Shown: piece after piece, positions 33,615 through 45,156 of the stretch
Layout of the letters: every line of letters starts with the position of its first letter
How positions within the stretch are numbered: the first letter of the stretch is position 1
NCBI GenBank assembly: GCA_037349315.1
Contig: JBAIAC010000035.1
Coordinates: 11,112,501-11,176,500 of the forward strand
Source: Chelydra serpentina
Taxonomy: Eukaryota; Chordata; Testudines; Chelydridae
Direction: 5' to 3'
DNA length: 64,000 nucleotides
Translations under genes and position numbers: made by a program
Notes under the pieces: generated by a model
The model's database searches: none
Told to the model about the DNA's origin: nothing
The model's input: the letters and a program-made list of their open reading frames with translations, nothing else

Positions 33615-36102
33615 AATTGATTATAATTTGTATTATCTTCAGCTGCATTGTTGTATAGTGCCAGAATTCTTCACAACAGCTGGTACTATTTTTAAAAAGG
33701 GGAGAGGGGAAGGAGCAGAAAGAGATATTAGCAACCTGGGGCAGGTCTGCGCATTCCTTTCCTTTCTCCTCTTGTGAAAATGGATTGGCCTTAGAGTGGG
33801 TTGGGAATTTTTGGAAAATGCCGGATATATGTATGAAGCTGCGAGTTATTAATCTTTAAAGGAGCCACACTTCTAAACTGGGACTTGGAAGATTTTAGAT
33901 GAGCCGAAGAGGGAAAGGACGTGTGGGGTAAAATTTGGAAAAGGGCCCAAGTCCCACTTTCAAAAGTGACTTAAGCCTATAGGCGCAGATCTGCACAGGT
34001 ATTAAGGTGCCTAACTCCCATAGAAATCAATGGGATTTAGGCACCGAGGTGCTTTCGACAACTAGGTGCTTACCTGCATCTGAAGGCACCTACGTATCTT
34101 CAAAATCTGATCCTTAGGAGCCCAGCTCTCATTGGCTTTCAGTAGCGTTTAGATTCCTATGTCCCTTAATCACTTTTGAAAATGTAAATCAGATTCCTAA
34201 ATCATGTATATGCTTTTGAAAATTTTACTCATGGTCTAGTGGTTAAAGCACAGGACTGGTAAGAAAACTGAAGTTGTGTTCCCAGCTCTGTAATATCTCG
34301 ATTAACCTACTTCATGGCAGTATGAGGCCAGATTCAATGAAGTACTTAAATGCTTTGAGAGCCTTGAATGGAAGGCACTAGTGAGTGACAAAGTACTGGT
34401 ATTAAAAGTACTGGCATTAATTAAAAGTAAAATAGATGCTTTCAGTGCAGGAACTTCCAAGTGCTACATGAAAGTGGAGTGTAATAAAGAGAAAACAAGA
34501 AAGCCAAAGCGTTTACACATTTGCTGTTGTTTTTTCAATGACAGGGGTCTAGTCTATGTCCTCCTTTTGTAATCTTCCAGGTATTTGCTCAAATTTTGAT
34601 TGGATGTCTCTAATTGTTTTATTTTCCCACTTCACCTTCAGGCTTCCTGGGAAACCTTGCTCTGGTATTCCCCACAGGTCTAAGGCTTTACATCTCAGTA
34701 AGACTGATTTTGTTACATAGACTCCTGCTCCATTAACACAATCTATAGGTTACTTCTAATCCCTGGAATTGATTTATTTAATCCTTGTAGATGCCATTTA
34801 TTACACATTATTCTCAGCATTTATTCACAGCACAAACAGATGGTCAATGAAACCAATTAACCTTTCCCGATCTCCCTTTCAGACTTTTCACGTCTTCTGA
34901 GTCTATGGACAAATGAACAGAAACTATCAAGAGACTTCATGCCAGACTGTGATGAATAGGAAGGCTGGTTGGTGTACATGCAGGTTGCTCAAATAGACCC
35001 CATGACCACTAGACTGGAGCACCTGAGGAGGGCTTATTTGACAAAACAGGTAGGGAGAAAAGAATTATAAGAGATGGAATGACCCATGTTTATTTTCTGC
35101 TGGTGACTGTGAAAGAGAGGACAGCATAACCTTTTTGCTCCTTTTATAGGACATGCAAGATGTGAAGAATAGGTATTTTGAGTATGACAGATGAGTGTTT
35201 ACTGTAAAAGCTAATCCTCTGGATAATCAAAGCCTTCAGTATATACCATGTGAATATTGAAAAATCCATTTATAGCCATATATATATTATATTTTGCCAC
35301 TCTCTTTCATTAATATACAGTAAAACAAACCATGTACATTTAGAGTAGCTTAGTTATTGTGGAGACTTAGGCTAAGACTATTTATTTCTGAGAAAATAAT
35401 ATTGGGGTGAATCAGCTTTTTGATCAATACATGAAATGATGCGGGAGAGTAGAATTTATGTAGTAATTGTTTGTCTTTAAAGTGTGATACTGGCAGTTAA
35501 TTAATCCTCACAGCATGCCTGTGGTAGGTAAGGTGGTGGCGGTGGTCTTTTTCTAACAAGTGAGGAAAATGAGATAAAGCAGTTAAGTTATTTGCCCAGC
35601 TCCACAGAAAGAGTCCAGAATTAGAAATTTGGAAGTTTCTTTTGTAAGAATACCCAGGTTTACCTGCTCTACCTTGGAGGTGCTATGTTGCTTAAAGGTG
35701 TGCCAGATGTTTCTACTAAAGTAGAGTTATTTCTGGCTGGGCACCTGCCTGCATAAAATAGGGCTATTTTCTTATCAACCCACAGTTATCCGTGTATCCC
35801 CAATGCTTTTTGTGCATGCAGGGTGTAGATGGAGACAAGAAAAAACCCAAACCTGAATACTCTTTATCTTGAATGAAGTTTAGATTCACATCAAGATGTT
35901 GTGGCTTGTCCCAATCGCAATAATGTCTCAAAGCAACCCTCTACCTCTGAATAGCCTTCTCTGTGTTCACAGACTTCAGTGGACTGCACACCATGGATGT
36001 TCAGACCCCTATAGGTGATGGTAAACATCAACCTTGGATCCCTCTCCATTGTGAAAACAGGGTCCTATCACAAGAGCTGAAGGAGACTCTCTACAGTAAC
36101 TC
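33615..36102. other. Non-coding stretch with a tRNA-like fragment
   Basis: No gene recognised. 34230-34291 (GGTCTAGTGGTTAAAGCACAG ... TTCCCAGCTCTG) resembles the head of a tRNA-derived SINE. No frame exceeds 115 codons. Confidence 0.45.
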
Positions 36103-36105
36103 TTA

Positions 36106-37083
36106 GGGTATGTTTACACTGCACACTCCTTAATGGGTGTGCTTAGAGTACATCCATTACATGCCCCCGCAGCATGGGTATAAACAGCAATGTGGATGGT
36201 GATGCTCTGTTCAGTGGAGTAAAGACATGCCTGAACTCTGCGGGTATGCACACTACACAGCTCTCGACATGCCCAAGCAGTGCATTGAAGGGACTCCTGT
36301 CTGGGAGCATGCAAGCCACTTGCATATACTAGCGCAATCAGGGACTGCTGATGGTGAGCCAGGTGCCCACCCCAGTGGGCAGGGCTGGGGGTGGTACAGC
36401 CATGCCTGAGGAGCTGCCCGGACTGGGTGCTGACTTCCGTGAGCAACAGCAGCTTGACATGCTGCTTCTTTCACTGCTCCGGTTGCTGGCCCGGTCACTG
36501 GCCATGGCCCTGCTGGTCTTGCTCGTTGTCGCTAGAGCCCTGCAGGTCCGTGGATATCCACTTTATATCCATGGCTATTCACATCTGTGGATATAAATTG
36601 TGTATCCGTGCAGGGCTATCCCTGTCTACTCCGAGTCAGAGCATGCCTGGAGCATGTAGCTGACCTGCTGAGCTCGGCAGTAGTACACAGCAGTGGAGAG
36701 CTGGGAGGTGTGCTCACCACGCTGGACAACCAGGAGAAGGCATTTCAAAAATTCATGATGCTTTAAACGGGAGGGGGCCTCCGATCTCCATGACTCCTAG
36801 GCAGTGGAGTTCACAGTTGTGATCAGAGCAGTCAGTGACAGGCATTGTAGGACTGTAGGAAAATACTGTTATGGCTGACATCAGTAACGCAGTGTGTACA
36901 CTTGGGCTGCGTCGACCTCCGTACATTGGCCCTGGCTCAACACCGCTCACAGAGGTGACGTGACTGTGTTGCTGTAGTGGGGCACTTGCATCAGTGGGAG
37001 ACAGATTTAAGCATAGACATGTGCACCGCTAGGTCAACATGAGACGGATTCCATCAGCTAAACATTGTAATGTAGACCAGGCC
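36106..37083. mobile_element. Harbinger-type MITE, 978 bp, TTA TSD
   Basis: Left end GGGTATGTTTACACT and right end AATGTAGACCAGGCC, imperfect inverted repeats, with TTA at 36103-36105 and 37084-37086. No transposase or Myb domain recognised; frames up to 110 codons look random. A short foldback element seems nested at 36536-36618. Confidence 0.75.
36536..36618. repeat. Short foldback element nested in the MITE
   Basis: AGAGCCCTGCAGGTCCGTGGAT at left and ATCCGTGCAGGGCT at right are inverted; GGATAT/ATATCC motifs fill the middle. A small palindromic MITE, about 83 bp. Confidence 0.5.
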
Positions 37084-37086
37084 TTA

Positions 37087-37984
37087 GTGATGGAGGAGGA
37101 GGATCTAGTCTGAGGCATCACAGAAATCAAAGGGTAAAGGGTTGTGTGAAATGTGAGGCATCAAAGGCCCATCACTCTCCTAGAAGAGTTGGATTAGAGC
37201 CATGTTAACCGCTCATTGTTTTTGCACAATATGAAAGTGATTGACTGACTCTTTACAATACAGATCTGGTAACAGGAATCAGACTAACATTGGAGACCCC
37301 TTTTACAAAATTTTTATATTTAAAGAATGTATACGTTTCCATTTTGAAAGGTGTTGTCTGGTTGGCCTGCATGTTTCATTTTTCTGATCTAAAATTACTA
37401 CCGTTGGTGGGGGGAAGCAGAGAAAATACGACTTATATTTAACCAAGCTCCCTCCCCCCCAATAAAAGGGCATCTATGGATGAAGACTTATTTCATGTAC
37501 TAAAGTTAAAAGTCATGGACTTGAGTCTAATTTTGCACCTGACCTTCTCTGATGAAAATGTAATGGAACTATGTTCATGTCCAGCTGTACGTTACATGGG
37601 AAAATAAATCTAACTTCTGGCTGGTGGCTCCATCTGTTCAAACTTTTCTATTCATATTGTAGGCAAAAGGTTTTAATAGCTTTTAGACCAATATAAAAAC
37701 CCCTGGATTTTGAGGCTGAGTTAATTCATAGGACAAGAGGGACACTGAGGCCTCGTCTAGGTCTGAAAATTAGATCTATCTAGCTATATTGCTCGGGGTT
37801 GTGAAATGTTTTGCCTCCTGTGCAACAGCTGTGGAGATTTGTTGCTGAAAATACGCATGCAGCACATATTATACTCTGCCCCTTAACACTATTGGGGCAA
37901 ATCCTGGTGGTCCCAAACAGTTCTCTGAAGGCCAAACTCTGCCCCTCTTTTACTCATGTTAGGCATATATTGTGTACTACTTAT
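37087..37984. other. Non-coding stretch with a MITE end
   Basis: GGCCTCGTCTAGGTCTGAAAATTAGATC near 37750 resembles a decayed Harbinger-type MITE start. Nothing else recognised. Confidence 0.4.
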
Positions 37985-38168
37985 CTCATAGAACTGGAAG
38001 GACCTTGAAAGGTCATCAAGTCCAATCCCCTGCCTTCACTAGCAGGACCAAGTACTGTCCCCTGACAGATTTTTGCCCCAGATCCCTAAATGGCCCCCTC
38101 AAGGATTGACCTCTCAACCCTGGGTTTAGCAGGTCAATGCTCAAACCACTGAGCTATCCCTCCCCCTC
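37985..38168 (-). repeat. tRNA-derived SINE with CR1-like tail
   Basis: On the minus strand: tRNA-like head with A box (ATAGCTCAGTGGTTTGAGCA) and B box near 38110-38120, a linker GGGGGCCATTTAGGGATCTGG, then a CR1-like tail (GGACTTGATGACCTTTCAAGG). The octamer tail is shortened. Same family as 62723-62901 but more diverged. Confidence 0.85.
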
Positions 38169-40868
38169 TGAAGTCCCGTTGATTTCAGAGGACTACTTAA
38201 TGTGCTGCTGGAATTGCGGTGGATAGATATTCAGAGGAACACAGAAGCCATCCTGCAAACCTTTACACCCCTGAGCAATACCTGTTCATCAGAATAATCC
38301 CATTGAGTTGGATGGAACTTCAGCCGTGAGAAAAGATTGTTTCCTTGAGTAATAGTTTGCAGACTCAGATGCCTAAAGGACTGTACCTGCAGCCACTGAA
38401 GTAAATGGCAAAACTCTCCTTTCGTTTAATAACGTAGGACTGGGTTCTAATGTCACTTACTGGAAGGCTGCACAGAGTTAATGGCCAAGACACTCTTCTA
38501 CAACCTAAGAGTCCTGGCATCTAGTCCTCTACACTAAACAGTACACAACCTTGTTAGCTTTTCCCCCTGTCACTCAGATGTGTGTTGGATACATTTGTTC
38601 TTTAGACTGTAAGCTCTTCAGAGCTGGGATCTTTTCTTCATGCCAGTCATCATACTTCTGGTCCTGAAGGACATTTCTCTTATTCAAAGACAGCTGGCTA
38701 GACTTGGGCTAATTCTAAAATGAGCTGGAGAACTTTCTTTCTTTCTTTCTTTCTTTCTTTCAGTAAAAGAAGCAGAAAATACTTTAGAAAGGCTTTGGTT
38801 ACTCTTCTGCTTTATTTCCTAGAGCTGTGTTTGATGGTATTATAAGGCTAGCATTTGTATTACTCTTTTTCACTAGCTGTTTTCTGTTTGAATAACAATA
38901 CAAAGTGGGGCAGGGAGAAGACAAACAGTAAATGCCATGGTTCAGGCTTCTGTGTAATAATCCTCATTCTAAATGTACAGCATGTGTGTTTTTAAGGTAA
39001 TGGTAATAAAGTCAAATGATTGTGATGGGCATTTATTATTAACCTTCCATTTGAACCATATGTCAGAGCATAATGGAAGCTGGCAAGGATGTTAAGCTGT
39101 ATTAGGGGAAACACCTCTTATTCTGATTTATGTGACTTTCAGTTTTTAAAAAGGTGGGTTGATGTTTTAATAGCCAGGTTTTGAGCTCTGACTATGCCTT
39201 TATTAAAAACAAGGATAACATGCTTTCTTTTCACATTCGAAAACCAATAGAAAGCACACATCAAAGCCCCAATCTCAAATGAAACTTGTCATTGACCTCA
39301 CTTGAGGGAGGAGGGGAAATAATTAAACCTCAAGTGAGATACAGATGTTCTGATGCCAAAATTCCCTTCATGTGTTCATCTTAGCTTTTCCCTGGTCTTT
39401 GTTAGGGTTTTTTTTTTTTTTTCTTAAATCTAATATCTCCTGAAAATACTCTGACAATTTATGCCCTGCTTTCTGAATGGGACAGATTTTCAAAAATTCT
39501 TGGATCCTATGTAAGCACCTAATTGAAAGTGTAGATTTTCAAATTGCTCAGCGCCCAGCATCTACAATGGAGAACAATGGGTGATACTGGAAGCAGAGTG
39601 CTTTTGGAAATCTGTCCAACAGAATTCAGGCTGCTTACTGTGTGATCAGGGGTTATGAGAAGGGCCATAACAAAATCCAGCCCTGCTGAGACCTAGTGGA
39701 ATTTAAAGTTTAGTGCTTAAGGGCTTTGCTCAATTGGGACATCAGCATCTTGAAGCACCCATCTGGAAAACAAGACACATCAGGTCCCTAACTGGTTGCA
39801 AATACTAAATTTCAACAATGAATAGGTTTTCCACATGTCTGCTTTTGCCAGTGGTAAATATGATCCCTTTGTATTTTTATATCTTTGCAACGACATTAGA
39901 GAAATTATCATATACCATAAAAGTGGTGATTTTTGTATCAAAGCCTAGAAATGCTTAATTTGTCTACCATTACTTACTGGTTTACTTGTAAATGGCTTGC
40001 TTATTATTTCTTTAAAATAAAATGCATTATACAGTGTTTTAGCTCACTGGGATGCAATATTTCACTTTAGATGTGTTTTGTAAATTACATTTTGGAATGG
40101 ACAAATAGCTATTGTGTGCAAGATACTTTTACTTTCCGTAGAAATGGCTTGCAGGCTATGCATACATATACATTTGGCAGCTAATTTCATTTTGTTTTTC
40201 CATTAAAATTGTCTTGGGAGTTGACTTTACAACCAAATAATCTGTATTCCTTCACAGATGTTTTCCAAATAATGCTCTTCAGGTCTGAATTAAAAACATA
40301 TAAACAGGTAATACAGTCTTGACAGATAGTACTACCAATCAAAAATAAACTCTCATCATGTTTGACATGAATAATGTTGTTTTTGGCCTCCTTGTTGCAT
40401 ATCAATAGTGTTTCTACTATGTAATTTAAAGGAACAGAATCTTTAATCTAATATCATTGTTGACCCTAGTTATTCAAGGATTCTATTAAACTTATTCCCA
40501 GACTTGTTTAAAAGCATATATAACTTAAATTCCATTTGATGAACTATTTTGGATTAGCAGCATCATAGGAACTATTTTGCAGTCAGACAATGCTTAAAGA
40601 GGTATTTCTCAGAAGCAGGTCAGTAGTTAAACCAGTGAGTAGAAAATGATGGAAGGTATCTTGTAATCTATGCATCTCAACAACCTGATTCTGAATGCAG
40701 TTTGGCAAATAATTTTGCCAGCATAGAGTCCCATTGGTCTCCCTGGATCGCCATGTGGTGGGTTTGGGGAGAACACTCTCTAGAATTAGGTCAGGAATGT
40801 AGTGTGTAATGGGACTCCTCACATGCTAAAATTTGAGCATGTGCTTAAATTGTATCAGGGCCAGAGTG
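38169..40868. other. Non-coding stretch, no gene seen
   Basis: About 2.7 kb of AT-rich sequence with a (CTTT)n microsatellite at 38738-38761 and a poly(T) run near 39406-39422. No frame over 79 codons and no repeat termini. Confidence 0.5.
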
Positions 40869-40872
40869 CTCA

Positions 40873-42150
40873 TGTAAGCGGGGGAATAGTCCCGCTATTG
40901 TGGGGAACTTTCCTCGTCTCTGCACTACCCCGGTGAAATGGGCTAGTGGAAGGATCTCAGTCCTCGCTCCCACCTCCTTTACCCCAGAGGCCTCCCTGCC
41001 CTCGAGGACTCCCCTTGTACTCTCCTGTCTGGCAGAGTCCTCGTAACCCCAACAAGGCTGGGCCCAGGATTCCTGGGGGGCTCGACCCCCAACCTTGCTG
41101 TGGTCACCTAGGTCAGGGGCTAGGGTGTCCCCACTCCGGGGTGTACTCTCTGTACAGGATGCTTCCCTGACCCACTGATCACTGCATACAATTCAAAGCA
41201 AATGCAAATTATTTAATTAACAATTAATTTGTAACAAGAATAAGGAAAAATGGGAAAGGCTAATGGAAACACTTCACCCCGCTCTGTGGCAGGGAACATC
41301 ACAACAGTGTCTCTAAAATGTCAGGGCAGTTCAGTCTGTTCCTGTGCAAGTCCCAGGCTCCTTCTCAGGTCCTGGCTGTGCTACAGGGACGCTGCTTGGA
41401 CACTTCTTCTGGCGGTGGCCACACGCTCGCAGGCTCTGGGTGGCAGGACCCTTCTTCCCAGCGTTGCCCCAGCCCTGTCAGGGTTTAGATCCCCCTGCAA
41501 GTCTGGCCTGCAGGGCCCCTTGGCTGAGGACTCTCCCTGTGCTGGGCCCACTGCCCAGGGTTCCCCTCGCTCTCCCCAGCTGCTCACCGCACCCGGCTCC
41601 GGACTGCTCCAGCCCCAGCTCCACCGCTCTGCCTCTGCACGGCTGCTGCTGCTCTGCCTCCAGCTCCCTGGGCTGCTGCCCTGGCCCCTCTGGCTCTGGC
41701 TGCTACAGCTTCTCCCCCCAGGGCAGGTCTGTCTCCCTGGGCTGCAGCTCTGCTCCCAGGGCAGGTCTGTGTCTCTGGGCTGCAGCTCTGCTCCCAGGGC
41801 AGGTCTGTCTCACTGGGCTGCACCTCTGCTCCCAGGGCAGGTCTGTGTCTCTGGGCTGCTTTTCTGGCCCCTCCAGATCTGGCCCAGCTTAGCTCAGCTC
41901 TGGCCTCTGGCTTCTGCCCTCTCCTCAGCTCGGCCCCACTCACTCTGACTCAGGCAACTTCAGCTCACACGGAGGACGGGATCCACTCTGACCTCCTGAC
42001 TCCCTGATTCGCCTGCCCGCCCTGTCAATCAGGCTGACCTGGAGCATTGGCCTCTCCCCATTGCCCCTGGGGACTGTCAGTCCCATCGACCCTTCCCCTT
42101 TTGGTACTGGGAGCTCTGAATGTTAGTAAGGGGATAACAGTCCCCTTACA
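40873..42150 (-). repeat. 3' LTR (1278 bp)
   Basis: On the minus strand it begins TGTAAGGGGACTG and ends CCCCGCTTACA. It contains three full 38-bp minisatellite units plus a partial one (41719-41860). The plus-strand frames of 182-232 codons inside are by-products of this region. Confidence 0.95.
41719..41860 (-). repeat. 38-bp minisatellite in 3' LTR, 3 units plus partial
   Basis: Units start at 41719, 41757 and 41795, with a partial unit at 41833. Each has CAGGGCAGGTCTGT and GGGCTGCA motifs. Confidence 0.95.
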
Positions 42151-42159
42151 TTCCCCCTT
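42151..42159 (-). promoter_or_regulatory. Polypurine tract
   Basis: On the minus strand AAGGGGGAA directly precedes the 3' LTR TGTAAG. This is the usual site for starting plus-strand DNA synthesis in LTR elements. Confidence 0.85.
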
Positions 42160-42326
42160 GCTAAAATTCTGCCACAACCACAAGGTTTACACTAATACCT
42201 CCGGACCCATTATTAACAACATATACCCACATCATATCAAACCCATTAACATCAAAAGAACATTTAACATATTAAACATTTCACATCTACTTCCTCATAC
42301 TATACATAATAATATTAATTAAAACA
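42160..42326 (-). other. Short spacer between ORF end and polypurine tract
   Basis: About 165 bases, AT-rich, without coding capacity. Confidence 0.6.
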
Positions 42327-45056
42327 CTACATAGAACCAATAACATAATCATCTCCAAATTTAACAGGCAGTACACCCTTATTAGCCCTCTGGGATCTTC
42401 TTAAATCTGGTGGTTCATTACCCATATTTTCTATTTCCCTGTCCTCGGGTAATACTGGGTCAGCTTGAGGGATCTGGCCATTCTCATTAGGGTTTGGGTT
42501 TGCCCCACTCTGTTCCCCTCTGTATTCAGTTTGTGAGACTAGAACCATCCCCCAATCGGTTTCTCTCTCCTCAGGGTTTGCGGATGTACGCCTCCTATGG
42601 TCCCTGACTGGACTAAGAGTGCAATGTTTTAGTTGATCCCTATGTACTAGTCTCTGAGGGCCTCCTTGCTCAGGCCGGATGGTGTAAACTGGTAGCTCGG
42701 GATTGTTGTGAGTAACTACAATGTGGGGATTTGACTCCCACTTGTCCTGTATTTTATTACGCCCCTGTTGTCCATGGTTACGAACTAGTACACGGTCACC
42801 AGGCCTGATGAGAGCCCCACTGGACTTGCGATCATAAGTCTTTTTCCTACTTTGGGCTGTGTCTTTAGCTGTACGGAGAGCAACTTTGCTGGTTGTCTTT
42901 GGCTTGTAATGGACACCTTTGACCCCGTCATCAAAACAGGTCACCTCATCATTAGAAAAGGCTTCTTGATGCTTCTCTGGCAACACCCTTAAGTTAGTCA
43001 CCTGTGCAGGAATCAGCCCTTGGCATGCCGCTTGAACTGGAACTGGCAGTCTGCCACCACATCTTTCTTGAGGAAAGGTAACCTGTTCTCCCTTCTCCCC
43101 AAAAGTTACCTTCACCTGAGGGATCGCCTCCTCAGGCTGCAACTCCATAGCCTTCACGCTTGGGTTGAAAAGACTCACTGGTACTCTTCCTTTGATGGCA
43201 CTAGTCAATACATTGGCTGACTGAAGTCTCTTAGGTAGGCTTGACCCAGATGTAGGCTCTACCAGCACTCGATATTCATTGGTATTTCCTGGCATCCAGA
43301 AGCGTTCATGAAGGATCTTCTCTCTCCAAGGAGAAATAATGGTCTTCCGGTTTCTGCCGACTTTAACATTTCCAATCCACTTTGTGGGGCCCAGGGAATG
43401 ACTCTGCGTCTCCGCTCGAGCCAGTACTCCACTCAGCACAGCATTCTTCTTAGCATGCCCATGACGGTTCATCCTCCTGGTTCCTTTTACTGGCAACTGT
43501 AGCTCTTTCAGCTCACTAATGATGTTCATCCCTAGAATCCCTGGGACTCCTTCTCCTATATGGCTCCCTTCAGAGGCCTTGTCTTTCAGGATGAAGATGA
43601 ATTTCCCTGGCAGTGTCTGGCCCATGTAGTCGATGTCTGCTTCGAGGCATCCCACCACTGGGATTGCCAGTCCATTAACTGCTGTTAGATGTACAAACTG
43701 TGTGTTGTGCATGGTCAGCTCTTTGTCTTTCAAATATTTTTGAAAATGTGATTCAGTAATGGTGGTGACTTCTGAGCCAGTATCTAACAAACATCTGGTT
43801 TTTACCCCTGCTATACATACTTCAGCAGTTAGACAGTCTCCAAATGCTCGCTTACAGAAGTCACTAGATATGCTGGTGCTGCCCATGTTCCTCTCAACCC
43901 TGTATGCAGAGTGATTTTCCACCAAGGACAGGCCTAGGAATCCTTCTGCCACTGCTTGGCCTTTTACTGTAGATGGACCACTCGCTCCTGGTGCCCCATC
44001 GATTTCGAGTGCCTGGGACTCTGGTCTCCTTCTCAGTGTACAATCTCGGCTAGTATGTCCTGGCCTTTCACAGGTGTAACAAATGTACCTCCCTAGCTCA
44101 TCCTTCAGTGGAGATCTTCGGGATCCTGGAGCTCTTGGATATTTTGGCACATTAGTGGAGGTATTTCCTTTCATCACCTCAGTCATCACTTTCATCATCT
44201 CCCCCTGTTGGACAGCCAGTTTTTGGACAGCTTCACTTAGGCTTTCCAATGTTAGCTGTGTTTGGGGCAGGGCCTTTTCCCCAGCAGCTGCATTCACTAG
44301 GCCCCCACTTTGTGTATGGGGGTTAGGCTTGGCCCTCTCTGCCCCAGGAACTTCCTCTTCTTCTGACCACATAATGGCAGCCTGCATGAGTTCATGGAAC
44401 TTTTTACTGGGCTCTTCCTTAAACCTCCTTTTCATTTCACGTCGGAGGGAGTCGTCCCGGAGCCCCAACACCAACTGCTCTTTTAGAAACATATCTGGGT
44501 CTGGAACTCGTTGAGAATCTCGCCGCTCCACTTTGCTCATTCTCTCCTGAAGATCATATGCGTATGCCCGAATAGTTTCACCGGGTTCCTGCTTTCTCTC
44601 AAAGAACTCCTTTAGTCGAGTTCCAATAGGTACCTTGTCTCCGTACACTTCCAGGAGGAGTTCAAACACCTTTTTCACATCTTTCTTGTCTGCCATTGCC
44701 ATGAACTTTACTGTGGCCTTCGCCTGGTCCTTGAGGTGTTCCTCTATGAAGTCCACATGGTCTTCCTCAGGTACTCTTAGCACACGCAGAGCCGTCTTCA
44801 CAGACTTGACCCACTCCTCTACTGTCATGTCTCCTGCTCTGGTTGGGAAGCCACCAAACTCTGTGACTTTCTGCTCCCGTGGGACATAAATAGTAGGGGG
44901 TTTCTTGGCTTCTGCTGCCTGTTGGTCTATTACAGCCTTAGCCAGTGATAAGGCTTCTCTCTGTTCTGTTCTAGCTTGTTGTAATGCCTCAGCTTGGTCT
45001 GACAATCTGCGCTGAAGTTCAGCGACCTGGGCTTGTAGTTGTTCAATTCGAGCCAT
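42327..45056 (-). CDS. Gag - protease - integrase-tail fusion polyprotein of an LTR retrotransposon (909 aa)
   Basis: Residues 1-50 form a heptad-rich coiled coil. Residues ~65-245 are a helical Gag capsid region with YGDKVPIGTRLKEFFERKQ, as in Ty3/gypsy and PNMA-like Gags. A CCHC zinc knuckle follows (C326, C329, H334, C339), which binds RNA. The aspartic protease has its active site DTG at 425-427 and the closing ILGMN motif at 507-511. Residues ~520-700 look like the normal lead-in to reverse transcriptase, but the sequence then passes without a break into an integrase C-terminal tail: GDRVLVRN (753-760), a GPY/F-like KWESNPHIVV (772-781) and a RRSQRANKG ending. RT (YxDD), RNase H and the integrase DDE core are absent; the in-frame junction lies near residues 700-740 (about 42840-42960). 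The start has a strong CCATGG context 78 bases after the primer site. The frame is fully open, with no stops or frameshifts. It likely acts in cytoplasmic particles. Confidence 0.9.
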   Translation of the reverse strand: MARIEQLQAQVAELQRRLSDQAEALQQARTEQREALSLAKAVIDQQAAEAKKPPTIYVPREQKVTEFGGFPTRAGDMTVEEWVKSVKTALRVLRVPEEDHVDFIEEHLKDQAKATVKFMAMADKKDVKKVFELLLEVYGDKVPIGTRLKEFFERKQEPGETIRAYAYDLQERMSKVERRDSQRVPDPDMFLKEQLVLGLRDDSLRREMKRRFKEEPSKKFHELMQAAIMWSEEEEVPGAERAKPNPHTQSGGLVNAAAGEKALPQTQLTLESLSEAVQKLAVQQGEMMKVMTEVMKGNTSTNVPKYPRAPGSRRSPLKDELGRYICYTCERPGHTSRDCTLRRRPESQALEIDGAPGASGPSTVKGQAVAEGFLGLSLVENHSAYRVERNMGSTSISSDFCKRAFGDCLTAEVCIAGVKTRCLLDTGSEVTTITESHFQKYLKDKELTMHNTQFVHLTAVNGLAIPVVGCLEADIDYMGQTLPGKFIFILKDKASEGSHIGEGVPGILGMNIISELKELQLPVKGTRRMNRHGHAKKNAVLSGVLARAETQSHSLGPTKWIGNVKVGRNRKTIISPWREKILHERFWMPGNTNEYRVLVEPTSGSSLPKRLQSANVLTSAIKGRVPVSLFNPSVKAMELQPEEAIPQVKVTFGEKGEQVTFPQERCGGRLPVPVQAACQGLIPAQVTNLRVLPEKHQEAFSNDEVTCFDDGVKGVHYKPKTTSKVALRTAKDTAQSRKKTYDRKSSGALIRPGDRVLVRNHGQQGRNKIQDKWESNPHIVVTHNNPELPVYTIRPEQGGPQRLVHRDQLKHCTLSPVRDHRRRTSANPEERETDWGMVLVSQTEYRGEQSGANPNPNENGQIPQADPVLPEDREIENMGNEPPDLRRSQRANKGVLPVKFGDDYVIGSM

Positions 45057-45134
45057 GGTAGGGTTCTTGACTAGGCCTGGACAGTGCTACCAGAACTCAA
45101 CCAGTAAACCAATGGGGTGGACCCTGTGGATAGG

Positions 45135-45152
45135 ATCCTGTTCGTGACGCCA
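45135..45152 (-). promoter_or_regulatory. Primer binding site, complementary to a serine tRNA 3' end
   Basis: On the minus strand TGGCGTCACGAACAGGAT lies 4 bases inside the 5' LTR. Its complement ATCCTGTTCGTGACG-CCA has the form of a tRNA 3' end and, from my knowledge of vertebrate tRNAs, fits a tRNA-Ser. The tRNA identity should be confirmed by alignment. Confidence 0.75.
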
Positions 45153-45156
45153 ATTA

